Origin: Ammoniphilus oxalaticus
GTDB taxonomy: Bacteria > Bacillota > Bacilli > Aneurinibacillales > RAOX-1
NCBI RefSeq assembly: GCF_003609605.1
Contig: NZ_MCHY01000008.1
Location: forward strand, 898,285-962,284
Direction: 5' to 3'
Length of the DNA stretch: 64,000 bases
Shown here one piece after another: positions 1-8,819 of the stretch. A program made the translations under genes and the position numbers. Numbering within the stretch: the stretch's first letter is position 1; every line of letters begins with the position of its first letter. The notes under the pieces are model-generated. The model made no database searches and had not been told where the DNA came from. It was given only the letters and a program-made list of their open reading frames with translations.

Positions 1-418
1 GATCATCAGTATCGTTGAGACGACTGTGTCGGCGATCGAACAAGAGCATGACCCCCGCTTGGGACAGATTCTGTTGCTTAGTTCGCAAGCGACGATTCGA
101 CATGGCCTTTACCAAGAAGCGTTTCAAGAGAGGAATATGTCCATTCAACTGCCGACAGTCGAAGATCAACAATTTATCGAGGTTGTCATCCAGCAAGTGA
201 AAGCGTCGGCGATTGATCATGCCTTAATCAACAAACTAAACAGTCGTTTGCAGTTTTATTTCGCTAGAGGAACCCGGGCTTTACTCGGTGGCTGTACGGA
301 GATTCCGTTATTGTTTCCACTGCTTCAAGTTCAGATGAAAAAATGGGATCCCACGTTGATGCTCGCGCAGCGGGCAATTGAACTTGCAAAGGAAAAAGAT
401 GGAGGCGAAGCTTCTTGA
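1..418 (+). CDS. Aspartate/glutamate racemase family protein, C-terminal part
   Basis: The frame is open from the window edge (first full codon at base 2), so the N-terminal part is missing. Members of this family interconvert L- and D-aspartate or glutamate with two cysteines; the visible motif GGCTEIPLL carries the second catalytic Cys. The gene ends in TGA overlapping the TTG start of the MurF-like gene by 4 bases, which implies translational coupling. Racemase next to a Mur-type ligase suggests supply of a D-amino acid to a ligase; that role and the exact substrate are inference. Confidence 0.8.
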   Translation, partial: IISIVETTVSAIEQEHDPRLGQILLLSSQATIRHGLYQEAFQERNMSIQLPTVEDQQFIEVVIQQVKASAIDHALINKLNSRLQFYFARGTRALLGGCTEIPLLFPLLQVQMKKWDPTLMLAQRAIELAKEKDGGEAS

Positions 419-1815
419 AAAAGTTAAAGTTAAAGAAGGTCGTAAAAAAGATGGGAGGGGAGATCGTTTGGGGCAGTAAGGAGGCTAAGATTAGGCATGT
501 GAGCTATTTTCCAAGAAGCTTTAGAAAGCACACCCTTTATTTCGATATGCCACATCCTTATTCCAAACGGTCGCTCGGCTCCTTGAAAGGAAAACCGAGT
601 ATTATTGTTAGTTCTTCCCCGCATCGGTTTGAAAAACTATTCGATAAAAATACAACGGTTATAAAAGTAAAAAATTCAATTAGAGCCTATTGGGACTTTG
701 TGCGTTATTATCGCACACGATTCAAAATACCTGTCATCGGCGTGACTGGGACATGCGGGAAAACAACGACGACGGAAATGATCAAGACGATTCTCGCGAA
801 ACGTTATCGGGTACATGGAACGGTCGATGGAAAGAACAATCTGAACAATAATTTACCTTATTTATTAGGATTCAATGAACAAACGGAAGCGGCCGTATTT
901 GAAATGGGTGTATCTCATCCCGGCTGCGTTGCCGACAGTTGTCGCCATTTTCGTCCCCAAGTGGGAATTATTTTAAACATAGGCGTTTATCATTTGCTCG
1001 GTTGTAAAACATTCGATCAATACGTTCGAGCCAAAGCGGAGATGATCGCTGGGATTGAGCCAGGCGGGACGCTTATACTGAATGCGGACGATAAGCATGT
1101 TCGAAGCCTCGATGTGAGCTCCTTTAAGGGACAGATCGTCACCTTTGGAGTGGGTGAAAACGCCGATTTTCGCGCGACAGATATTCGTTATATAGAAGGG
1201 GGAATGGCTTTTACCTTGCATGCGGCGGGGCAGAGCCTTCCATTGATCGTTCATGGTTATGGAGAGGAAAATGTATACAATGCCATTGCCGCCCTTGCTG
1301 CCGCTCATGCGATTGGCATGAATTTAAAAGAAGCGGGCGCGGGGTTGGCCAAATTTGAACAAGTGCGTCAACATCTTGAAAAGCGTCAAGGTCCGAATGG
1401 CAGCGAGATTATTGATGACACTTGGAATTGCACTCCTCCTTCAGTCCATGCTTCATTGAAGGTGTTGGATGCGTTGGCAGGGGCCCGAAGGAAAGTAGCG
1501 CTGCTTGGTTATATGCCGCAATTAGGAACGGAAGGCCAACGCGAATATGACAAGATAGCGCAGCGGGTGATGGAAGTCGGGGTCGATCATTTGATTGTGA
1601 TTGGCGAAGCGAACAGAATCGGGCAAAGAGTAACTGAACTGGGTATGGATCCGAATCGGATTGATTACTGTCGTTCAGGTCATGAGGTTGCCCAAGCCCT
1701 TACGCCTTTTTTGAATGACCAACATCTCATATTGTATAAATTCCCCTACAAATATCGTCTTGCCGCCTTTGCTCCGTTCCGCCAATTGATGAAAGAGACG
1801 CTCGGTTATTCATAA
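415..1815 (+). CDS. MurF-like Mur ligase family protein 1
   Basis: 466 aa with the Mur ligase core. The P-loop GVTGTCGKTTT is at residues 109-119, AKAEM with a candidate carbamylated Lys is near 207, GEENVYNA at 283-290 replaces the usual GxHNVxNA, and DDTWN at 334-338 corresponds to the MurF DDsYNANP segment. MurF adds D-Ala-D-Ala to UDP-MurNAc-tripeptide by ATP-dependent acyl-phosphate chemistry. This copy lacks the dcw context of true MurF and sits between a racemase and ATP-grasp genes, so a non-murein substrate is likely (inference). TTG start, overlapping the racemase by 4 bases. A paralogue lies at 3428. Confidence 0.85.
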   Translation: MKKLKLKKVVKKMGGEIVWGSKEAKIRHVSYFPRSFRKHTLYFDMPHPYSKRSLGSLKGKPSIIVSSSPHRFEKLFDKNTTVIKVKNSIRAYWDFVRYYRTRFKIPVIGVTGTCGKTTTTEMIKTILAKRYRVHGTVDGKNNLNNNLPYLLGFNEQTEAAVFEMGVSHPGCVADSCRHFRPQVGIILNIGVYHLLGCKTFDQYVRAKAEMIAGIEPGGTLILNADDKHVRSLDVSSFKGQIVTFGVGENADFRATDIRYIEGGMAFTLHAAGQSLPLIVHGYGEENVYNAIAALAAAHAIGMNLKEAGAGLAKFEQVRQHLEKRQGPNGSEIIDDTWNCTPPSVHASLKVLDALAGARRKVALLGYMPQLGTEGQREYDKIAQRVMEVGVDHLIVIGEANRIGQRVTELGMDPNRIDYCRSGHEVAQALTPFLNDQHLILYKFPYKYRLAAFAPFRQLMKETLGYS

Positions 1816-1828
1816 GTAGACGTCACTA

Positions 1829-1864
1829 AAAAAGACGACCTTCACATGGTGGAAGTCGTCTTTT
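1829..1864. terminator. Bidirectional terminator between convergent genes
   Basis: Stem of AAAAGACGAC pairing with GTCGTCTTTT, with further partial pairing inside. It has A/T tracts on both sides, so it can serve the MurF-like gene (+) and the YheC/YheD gene (-). Confidence 0.8.
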
Positions 1865-1874
1865 CATGTTTAAG

Positions 1875-3242
1875 TTATGTTCCATTTCTGGGGAATCCAG
1901 CTAGTCTTTTTGCGTAGAGCAGATTCGCTGAGCGCGCTTGTAAAAACTTATCGGTTCTTCCTGCGACAACAGCAATGAAGTGGTCGGGATTTTGGTTATT
2001 GATCTCGATCAACCACAGCTTTTTATTTTTATCAATCGCTAAATCGAAACCGAGATTGGCGCAGTGGATGCCGCGTTTTTCAAGTTCTAGCGCGGCGTGG
2101 CGCGCGATCATCGTCATTTTATTGTTCCATTGATTCGCTTTCCGACGGTTGATGTCGAGCGTTTGTTTTAACCCTTTTTTACCCCATTCGGCATAACCGC
2201 CAGAAGTAATGTTGCTAATAATGCTGCGTTTCGCCCCATATCGAGCAAACAGTCCAATGTTTGCCCATTGATTGGTATCGTCTTTCACTAACGTTAAGCG
2301 AAAATCAATCACCCTTCCCTTTAGCGTTAATAACGGGATGGCCTGTTGAATTAAATATTTTTCCGAGGCGGTTACGGTTTGCAAGTAAGAAATAAACCGT
2401 TTGTGATCCGCGAAGATATGTTTGATGTTTTGGCCATAGACCCTTGTTTTCACGATCACTTTTGGGCGGTCAAAGGTGGCTTCGATGACCCCCGCTCCGA
2501 GTCGGCCAACAACAGGTTTAATGAAGATTTTTCCGTATTTTTTTAACATTCGTTTCACATCGGAGGAGTCGTTTAATAAGACGGTTTCGGGTAAATGGTG
2601 TTTGAGATTGGGGTGACGGCGCAACCATCGATACATTTCCCATTTATCGAAAATCGGATAGTTGAAAATGCGCGGACCTAGCGTTTGGTAAAAATGAGTG
2701 GATAATTCCTGAAATAAATTCCATTTATCGGTCAGACTCACTTCCACGATCGATAGGATTGCCGCTGGATACGCGTATGTTCCTTTTTCCCAACGGTTGT
2801 ATGTTGGATTGAAGATCCATCCTTGAATCGTTTGCGAGCCTGGATCTACACCTTCAAGAGAGAAGATGAGCAAGGCGCCACCGATTTGCTCGTAATTTGC
2901 GGTAAAGCTCGCTAGATAGTTTTCGTTATTTTCTAGTTGATTATCGGATACAGCGGCTAAGACCCCGATAAAGGGCCCGATGATCAGGCTATTTCCTTGT
3001 CGTTTGACTTCGTACTCCACCGTTGTTGGAAGATGTAAATGGGATAACGTGTCCGAACAAACCCGCAGCATATTCAAATCCAGGTCGGGATCCAACGCAA
3101 GCGTGACCTCTTCATAAACATTGCCAAAAACGAGTGTTACTTGCTCTCCCTTTTCTAAATTTAGGTGGGCGAGTGTTTGAGGATGAGCTGTCAGACAAGC
3201 GGAAGCGCTAGATTCTGATATAATCTTGACTCTTCTAATCAA
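1875..3242 (-). CDS. YheC/YheD-type ATP-grasp protein 1
   Basis: 455 aa. Homologous in layout to the YheC/YheD endospore coat-associated family (PF14398): a variable N-terminal region, then an ATP-grasp half with IFIKPVVGRLGAG, VIDFRLTLVKD and, near the C-terminus, LWLIEINNQNPDH, where the Asn/Glu residues bind Mg-ATP. ATP-grasp enzymes typically ligate a carboxylate to an amine. The TTG at 3242 is preferred because GGGAGGG lies 7 bases upstream; a TTG at 3275 would lack such a site. It is transcribed against its neighbours, convergent with MurF-like 1 and divergent from MurF-like 2. The substrate is unknown. Confidence 0.85.
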   Translation of the reverse strand: MIRRVKIISESSASACLTAHPQTLAHLNLEKGEQVTLVFGNVYEEVTLALDPDLDLNMLRVCSDTLSHLHLPTTVEYEVKRQGNSLIIGPFIGVLAAVSDNQLENNENYLASFTANYEQIGGALLIFSLEGVDPGSQTIQGWIFNPTYNRWEKGTYAYPAAILSIVEVSLTDKWNLFQELSTHFYQTLGPRIFNYPIFDKWEMYRWLRRHPNLKHHLPETVLLNDSSDVKRMLKKYGKIFIKPVVGRLGAGVIEATFDRPKVIVKTRVYGQNIKHIFADHKRFISYLQTVTASEKYLIQQAIPLLTLKGRVIDFRLTLVKDDTNQWANIGLFARYGAKRSIISNITSGGYAEWGKKGLKQTLDINRRKANQWNNKMTMIARHAALELEKRGIHCANLGFDLAIDKNKKLWLIEINNQNPDHFIAVVAGRTDKFLQARSANLLYAKRLAGFPRNGT

Positions 3243-3427
3243 GTGAAATCCCTCCCGCGGGAAAACGTCAGGCAAGTGTAGTAGCTAGTATATGAAATTG
3301 TCATGCAAGTGACTAGACAGAAGGGAGGGTAACCTCAAAATTAAGCCAATGCCCCGCCGCAAACGCTCAAGCCAAGTCCTATCTTTGTTAATACAATAGA
3401 GTAGGTTAACGCTAGGGAGGAATGAAC

Positions 3428-4819
3428 TTGAAAACATTAACTGTTCAAGATATTTTGGGACCGCTTAAAGGGACTTTGGTCCGCGGGAGCCGAACTGAGC
3501 CGATACGGGATGCCGTTGAACATCCTTCGCAAATTCGGAGAAGAAACACGTTAGTGTTTGACCGTTACGATAAATATTTGCTGCCGCGCGCGTGGCGGAT
3601 GTTTCCCAGGGGGGTCATTGTCACCGACACGCCGCCGATGTTTTTGGGCAACGACTGTCGCTGGACGATCATATACGTGAAAGATATGGAACAAGCTTTC
3701 TGGGACTTTGTAGAGTATTATCGCGGACTGTGGGACATCCCTGTCATCGGTGTAACCGGCACATGCGGGAAAACAACGGTGAAGGAAATGGTCAGCTATA
3801 TTTTGAGTGAATCGATGCGAACGCAATCGACCTATAAAACATACAACGGACTCGTCTACAATTTGCGTTATTTGATTGGGATCGATGAACGAACCGATGC
3901 GGCTGTAATGGAAATGAAAGTCGCCGTGCCTGGCGATCTGTTGCATACGTGCCGCGTGTTTAAACCGCAAATAGGGATCTTTACTAACATTGGTACGGAT
4001 CATTTAGAACACTGTGGGACGATGGAAAATTATATCCGAGAGAAGGCGCGGTTAATCGATGGGTTAGATCCGCGGGGCGTCCTTATTTTGAACTGGGACG
4101 ACGCGAATATTCGGAACCTGGACACGTCCTCTTTTCAAGGAAAGATCCTAACATATGGAAAAGGAGAGGGTGTGGATTATCGGATTACGCAGATCAGTTA
4201 TCGAAACGAGGGCATGCGCTTTACTTTTTCCAGCAATGGAAGGTCGTATGAAGCCTCGACGCACGGGTACGGGGAACATACGGTTTACAATGCGGTTGCC
4301 GCGCTGATTGCCTGTGAAGCCGTTGGGGTTGATCTGCAGACTGCGATCAGACGTTTGGCGTCCTACCGTCAGCTAGAGGCGCATCTACAAACACGCGTAG
4401 GGATTAATGGATGTCTGTTATTAGATGATACATGGAGTTCCAATCCGACTTCGGCGGAGGCGGCTTTGAAAGTGTTGCATGAGTTGGCGCAAGGGAAGCA
4501 AACGGTCGCGATCATGGGGCGAATCGGCATGCTAGGGGAACATACAGACGAACAACATCAGATGCTAGGGGATAAAGTTGTTGAGAATCAGGTCGACGCT
4601 TTAATTACGATCGATCCAACCGCCGATTTGATCGGGAAGCGCGCGATTGAGCTTGGTATGGATCCTCGTAGAGTATTCTCGTGTCATTCCCCGCATCAAG
4701 TGTACGGACGGTTTCGTCAATTAGTAGATAAAGACGCTGTTGTCCTCCTAAAGACATCGATGATGGATCGCGTCGATCAAATTAAAAAATTGATCATCAA
4801 GGAGGGGGATCGTCCTTGA
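3428..4819 (+). CDS. MurF-like Mur ligase family protein 2
   Basis: 463 aa, collinear with the protein at 415-1815. The P-loop GVTGTCGKTTV is at about 108-118, followed by YIREKARLI (carbamyl-Lys region), GEHTVYNAVAAL and the MurF-type DDTWSSNPTS. The TTG at 3428 is chosen because GGGAGG (3415-3420) sits 7 bases upstream; an ATG at 3422 is too close to that site, and the paralogue also uses TTG. It overlaps the next gene by 4 bases (TTGA). The two ligases differ around the DDTW motif, which suggests different substrates (inference). Confidence 0.85.
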   Translation: MKTLTVQDILGPLKGTLVRGSRTEPIRDAVEHPSQIRRRNTLVFDRYDKYLLPRAWRMFPRGVIVTDTPPMFLGNDCRWTIIYVKDMEQAFWDFVEYYRGLWDIPVIGVTGTCGKTTVKEMVSYILSESMRTQSTYKTYNGLVYNLRYLIGIDERTDAAVMEMKVAVPGDLLHTCRVFKPQIGIFTNIGTDHLEHCGTMENYIREKARLIDGLDPRGVLILNWDDANIRNLDTSSFQGKILTYGKGEGVDYRITQISYRNEGMRFTFSSNGRSYEASTHGYGEHTVYNAVAALIACEAVGVDLQTAIRRLASYRQLEAHLQTRVGINGCLLLDDTWSSNPTSAEAALKVLHELAQGKQTVAIMGRIGMLGEHTDEQHQMLGDKVVENQVDALITIDPTADLIGKRAIELGMDPRRVFSCHSPHQVYGRFRQLVDKDAVVLLKTSMMDRVDQIKKLIIKEGDRP

Positions 4820-5799
4820 TCAAGTGGGGAGAACAGCCAAGGAAAATCAAGTTAGGTGATCAGACGTTTCGTCAGATTCGCTTAAGAGACAAAGAGATGT
4901 TTGAATCGTACACGAAACGCTGTGACTATCCGACCAATTTATGGTCGATGAACTTTGCGTTTCTTTGGGCAGACGCTAAAGGGGATCAGAAGCTTGTTTT
5001 CTGGAAAATCATCGATGATCTGCTCGTCCCGTTTGTTCTATATCGGAAAGAAGGATTGCATCTCCTTTGTTTGCCGTTAGGAGCGGGGGGACCCGATCGT
5101 ATATTATATGTTGCTTATCAATGCTTAAAGTTCTGCAATACTTGGAATCGAAAAAACCGCTACTATCCAGCGACAATCCGCACGGTCAATCGGGATCAGC
5201 TCACTTTTTTGCAACGTAGTTCCGAGTTTCAAAAATACTTTGAATACCGAGAGATGAACGGGCGAGAACGGCATTTCAGCATTGAAAAGATTACCGAATT
5301 GAAGGGAAAGGACTTTCAACGAATACGCAATCAACTAAACCGCTTTAACCGCGACTATCCTAATGCGGTGATTCGTCCCTACGAACATCGTGATTATGAG
5401 GCTGTGTTGCGTGTAAACAACAACTGGTTGAAAAAAGCGAAGCAGCAGTATTCGGTTATCTTCGACCAACTGTACTTTCGGGAAATCATGAAACAGCATG
5501 AAGAACTGGAACACGCAATCCTTGTCGTTGAAATTGATCACGAAATTGTCGGGATGGTGAGCGCAGGATTGACCGCGGAAGGCCAGTCATGGGGCTGCCT
5601 GATTAAGAAAATGGCCGATGTTGACGGTCTGAATGAAGTGATGATTGTAGAAATGGCGCGCGCAGTTCAACGTCTCTATCCGACGGTGGAACTACTCAAT
5701 GTCGGCAGTGATTTAGGGGTGGAGGGGCTTAGCAAGTTTAAGGAAAAGTTTCGACCTGCGCTCAGTTTAGAACGGTATCGCGTACGCTTGAAAAAATAA
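4816..5799 (+). CDS. DUF2156 / MprF C-terminal-like acyltransferase
   Basis: 327 aa with a double-GNAT layout as in the phosphatidylglycerol lysyltransferase C-terminal family (PF09924). The signature is HFSIEKITELKGKDFQRIRNQLNRF, here split as HFSIEKITEL (after 150) and KDFQRIRNQLNRF, followed by a second GNAT half with ILVVEIDHEIVGMVSAG. Relatives move aminoacyl groups from aminoacyl-tRNA onto lipids or peptides. No membrane segments are present, so it would act as a soluble transferase. It is translationally coupled to MurF-like 2 (TTGA overlap), so the products probably act on the same molecule (inference). A rho-independent terminator follows. Confidence 0.75.
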   Translation: MIKWGEQPRKIKLGDQTFRQIRLRDKEMFESYTKRCDYPTNLWSMNFAFLWADAKGDQKLVFWKIIDDLLVPFVLYRKEGLHLLCLPLGAGGPDRILYVAYQCLKFCNTWNRKNRYYPATIRTVNRDQLTFLQRSSEFQKYFEYREMNGRERHFSIEKITELKGKDFQRIRNQLNRFNRDYPNAVIRPYEHRDYEAVLRVNNNWLKKAKQQYSVIFDQLYFREIMKQHEELEHAILVVEIDHEIVGMVSAGLTAEGQSWGCLIKKMADVDGLNEVMIVEMARAVQRLYPTVELLNVGSDLGVEGLSKFKEKFRPALSLERYRVRLKK

Positions 5800-5808
5800 G
5801 AGGAACGT

Positions 5809-5837
5809 AAAAGCATAGACTTGATCTATGCTTTTTT
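5809..5837 (+). terminator. Rho-independent terminator
   Basis: AAAGCATAGA pairs with TCTATGCTTT around a 5-base loop, followed by a T run. It closes the MurF-like 2 / DUF2156 operon. Confidence 0.85.
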
Positions 5838-5970
5838 ATACTCTGACTCGACCTATCAATCATTTGTAGTCACTCTATTAAAATGTGCAAATGGATGAGG
5901 ACGAGCGCTTAGTCAATAAGCTTCTCTCTAACATATAAATATACTAGATCAAATGAAAGAGGTGAATATA

Positions 5971-6411
5971 ATGGGAATTCGAAAACATGATCAATGCTTT
6001 GTTGAAACGCATAAAGCCTATCTAGATTTTGCTCTCGGTTACAACAATACCCCCGCGCCGGCCCCTTCCGGATCAATGCCGATTAATAGTGTTGTAGATT
6101 ACGGCAGAGTCTTTTTTGAAGACAAGACTCACAATCATAACAAAGCGTTAATCGTTGTAAAACGGACAGATGCGGATCCTTGCAAGTTACGCTTATTTGT
6201 AAAGACGCGTGATAGAAATGAACCATTTTCACAGTTAATCCCTGCCGCAGTCGTTAATGAATATGACCATCCCGGTAGTTATGCGATGCAAGTTGAAAAT
6301 GTAGAGTGGGTTTCGTTAGCTTGTGAGCCGACAGGTGGTGTCCCTGGATATTGTGTTGGAAAACTTATTATCCAAAAGACATTCTGCATTTGTTGCAAAA
6401 ATAACGGCTAA
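5971..6411 (+). CDS. Small beta-rich Cys protein, possibly Ena-like (DUF3992-type)
   Basis: 146 aa. ATG 5971 follows AAAGAGGTG at the right distance; an ATG 18 bases upstream overlaps that site. The chain is beta-rich, with a second half reading NVEWVSLACEP, then GYCVGKLIIQ and a terminal CICC cluster. A 'V-x-V-x-C...C-x-G-x-L' ending with Cys residues recalls the jelly-roll subunits of S-type endospore appendages (DUF3992). The match is by architecture only, so it could be another spore surface protein. It is a single gene between two terminators, within the ATP-grasp cluster. Confidence 0.45.
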   Translation: MGIRKHDQCFVETHKAYLDFALGYNNTPAPAPSGSMPINSVVDYGRVFFEDKTHNHNKALIVVKRTDADPCKLRLFVKTRDRNEPFSQLIPAAVVNEYDHPGSYAMQVENVEWVSLACEPTGGVPGYCVGKLIIQKTFCICCKNNG

Positions 6412-6420
6412 TCACTGTTG

Positions 6421-6473
6421 AGAGGCTGACTCAATCAGGGTACGACCCTTCGTATTGGGTCAGTCTTTTTATT
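6421..6473 (+). terminator. Rho-independent terminator
   Basis: AGGCTGACTCAAT pairs imperfectly with ATTGGGTCAGTC and is followed by TTTTTATTTTT. It ends the 5971-6411 gene. Confidence 0.8.
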
Positions 6474-6522
6474 TTTATCATTGCTTTATTTTTCTAATAA
6501 AAAAAGAAAGGAGGCGCATTCA

Positions 6523-7842
6523 ATGAATGTACAGATCCAACGTTGTTACCATCTCTCTCCCGATCAAGTCCTTATTTCAAAGAAGTGGCGGAGCAGTCGA
6601 TTTCCAAGAGAACTAACCTTGAATCTTGGCGCCTGGAGAAAACGTATGCAAGTCGTGTTTAGTGACCGTTTAGCCTCTGATACAATTGGCATCTCCACTG
6701 CCTTATTTCCAAGTCTAACCATTCCAGCGAACCTCTATTACGAGAGTCGATGGATGGGGACGCAGTTGATCGTTGGCCCGGTTATCGCTCTGATCGTTGG
6801 CAAGCAAGAGTTAAATCAAGATGCATTCGATGAATTCGAAACCTACTTACAAGATTATGCGTCAATCAACGGCCTTGTCTATATTTGCGCGGAAAGCGGA
6901 ATTAATACGCAGGCAAAAACGATCGAGGGATACTACTATGATCCACAGGCGAGTGAGGAAGAAGAATGTTGGAAGCAAGGTGTGTTTCCATATCCAGGAT
7001 CGGTTTTTCGCCGCGTTCTTTTACAAGATCGGATTCATTATGATCTTGTTACTACGTTACAAGGGAGACTCTTTAATGGCTATTTATTCAACAAATATGA
7101 AATGTGGGACGCGTTGTCAAAGGTTCCTTCTCTGCGTAATCATCTGCCTGAAACCGCGTTGTTCATTGGGGTGGAGGATGTCAATCGGATGTTAGCGCGC
7201 TATCCGTCGGTGTATTTGAAACCGATGTTTGGCGGGTACGGGATCGGGATTTTAAAAATAGATCAGACGGCAGACGGGTATCGGTTGTATGATGGCGACA
7301 AAGTTGACAAGTCGTTTCAAGCTGTGGCAGAAATTGCAGACGACCTCAATCCGTTGATTATGCAGCATTATATTATTCAGCAAGCGGTCCCCCTTTTATA
7401 TGAAGATCGACATGTAGATTTTAGAATCATCTTGCAAAAAGACGGTTCACAAAGTTGGAAGTCATCGGCGGTGTTAGCGAAGTTCGGTCGGGTTGATCAG
7501 ATCTTCACGAATGATGCGAGCGCAGTTATGACAGGGATGGAAGCGTTAATGGAAATTTTTGAGCTTACGGAACAGGAAGCGGAGGCGAAAGAGCAACAGA
7601 TCATTGATCTATGCATCCAAGCCAGTCACGTTATGGAACAACGTTACGCGCGTTTTGGGATGTATGGGGATTTTGGATTTGATGTGATCATCGATCAATC
7701 CAAGCGGATCTGGCTGTTAGAAATCAACAAATTTCATCAGTATGAAATAGGATTATATGTAGATGACAATCCTGATGAACTGTACGAAAAATTTGTGACA
7801 ACACCGCTTGCTTATGCTAAAGCGCTGGCTGGTTTTGGATAG
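6523..7842 (+). CDS. YheC/YheD-type ATP-grasp protein 2
   Basis: 439 aa. The start at 6523 is supported by AAAGGAGG seven bases upstream. The layout is as in the 1875-3242 protein: an N-terminal region with LIVGPVIALIVGKQ, a central KYEMWDALSKVPSLRNHLPET block, VYLKPMFGGYGIGI as the ATP-grasp glycine-rich region, HVDFRIILQKDG, and a C-terminal RIWLLEINKFH Mg-binding strand. It is a predicted cytoplasmic carboxylate-amine ligase of the mother cell or forespore, by analogy with the coat-associated YheC/YheD proteins. The TupA-like ATP-grasp gene follows on the same strand. Confidence 0.85.
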   Translation: MNVQIQRCYHLSPDQVLISKKWRSSRFPRELTLNLGAWRKRMQVVFSDRLASDTIGISTALFPSLTIPANLYYESRWMGTQLIVGPVIALIVGKQELNQDAFDEFETYLQDYASINGLVYICAESGINTQAKTIEGYYYDPQASEEEECWKQGVFPYPGSVFRRVLLQDRIHYDLVTTLQGRLFNGYLFNKYEMWDALSKVPSLRNHLPETALFIGVEDVNRMLARYPSVYLKPMFGGYGIGILKIDQTADGYRLYDGDKVDKSFQAVAEIADDLNPLIMQHYIIQQAVPLLYEDRHVDFRIILQKDGSQSWKSSAVLAKFGRVDQIFTNDASAVMTGMEALMEIFELTEQEAEAKEQQIIDLCIQASHVMEQRYARFGMYGDFGFDVIIDQSKRIWLLEINKFHQYEIGLYVDDNPDELYEKFVTTPLAYAKALAGFG

Positions 7843-7926
7843 AACGATGGGGTGATTGACTGAGAGCAAGACTATTTCCCCTAGCATATAATATGATAGA
7901 ACGTTTATGAGTAGGGGGGGCGCTAA

Positions 7927-8757
7927 ATGAAGAAGGCTTTGACTCGGAAGCAAATTGAATCATTGAAAAGAAGTTTTAAAAAAAAACTAGGATATGAATG
8001 TGATCTAAAAGACCCCAAAACAATCCAAGAGAAAATACAATGGATTAAGATATATGGAAAGTTAGAAAGGTTTGCCAAATATACAGATAAGGTTGAGGTT
8101 CAAACGTTTATAATAGAGACAATCGGTGAAGCTTATCTTATTCCAACGATTGGTGTGTATGAGCATCTGGAGGAGATTGAATTTGAACAACTCCCGCAGT
8201 CCTTTGTCATAAAAGCAACGCATGGTTCAAGCTGGTATAAGATTGTAAAGGACAAAACCCAGATTGACTGGATGGAGATCCAGCAATTGCTAGGAGAGTG
8301 GCTTGAGTCTAGCTGGTTCTCGAAATCAAAGGAATCGAATTATAAACCATTGCCGAAGAGGATTTTGATTCAAGAGTATTTACCCCGCGCGCCGAAAACC
8401 TTTTCAGAATACTCTTTTCATTGTTTCCATGGAGAGCCTCAGTTTGTTCGGATCGACGGATATCAAAGCCTCGGCATCTATTCTATGGACTGGCAGCCGC
8501 TCCTCGAGCGGGTCGAGACGACGCCGTCGAATAACGATGAGAAGAGCATAGCGAAACCAGCTACCTTCGCGGAAATGGAACGCGTTGCCCGCGCCCTTGC
8601 CAAAGATTTACGATACGTACGGGTTGATCTATTTGATGCTGCGGGGCGTGTCTATTTTAATGAAATGACCTTCGCTCCGGGCGGCGGCTTTCTGCAAACA
8701 TCTGAAGAATTTGGTCTTTGGATTGGGTCCTTGCTAGACTTGAAGAAGTATGTATGA
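7927..8757 (+). CDS. TupA-like ATP-grasp protein
   Basis: 276 aa. It fits the TupA-like ATP-grasp family (PF14305), named for TupA of teichuronopeptide synthesis in alkaliphilic Bacillus. Visible motifs are QEKIQWIKIYG, SFVIKATHGSSW, ILIQEYL, and the diagnostic C-terminal YVRVDLFDAAGRVYFNEMTF followed by a Gly-rich GGG. It presumably ligates an amino acid or peptide to a uronic acid or sugar carboxylate. ATG 7927 has a G-rich site (TAGGGGGGG). A CCCCTA at 7878-7883 could pair with TAGGGG at the ribosome site. A decayed second copy is at 17140-17247. Confidence 0.8.
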   Translation: MKKALTRKQIESLKRSFKKKLGYECDLKDPKTIQEKIQWIKIYGKLERFAKYTDKVEVQTFIIETIGEAYLIPTIGVYEHLEEIEFEQLPQSFVIKATHGSSWYKIVKDKTQIDWMEIQQLLGEWLESSWFSKSKESNYKPLPKRILIQEYLPRAPKTFSEYSFHCFHGEPQFVRIDGYQSLGIYSMDWQPLLERVETTPSNNDEKSIAKPATFAEMERVARALAKDLRYVRVDLFDAAGRVYFNEMTFAPGGGFLQTSEEFGLWIGSLLDLKKYV

Positions 8758-8775
8758 ATCAAAGCGCAAACAAAT

Positions 8776-8817
8776 AGAAAGGGCCTCTTAGCATGGGAGC
8801 TGAAGAAGCCCTTTTTC
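8776..8817. terminator. Bidirectional terminator
   Basis: AAAGGGC...GCCCTTT stem with an inner TCTT/AAGA pairing and flanking A/T runs. It lies between the convergent TupA-like gene (+) and the PPC-like gene (-). Confidence 0.75.
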
Positions 8818-8819
8818 TA

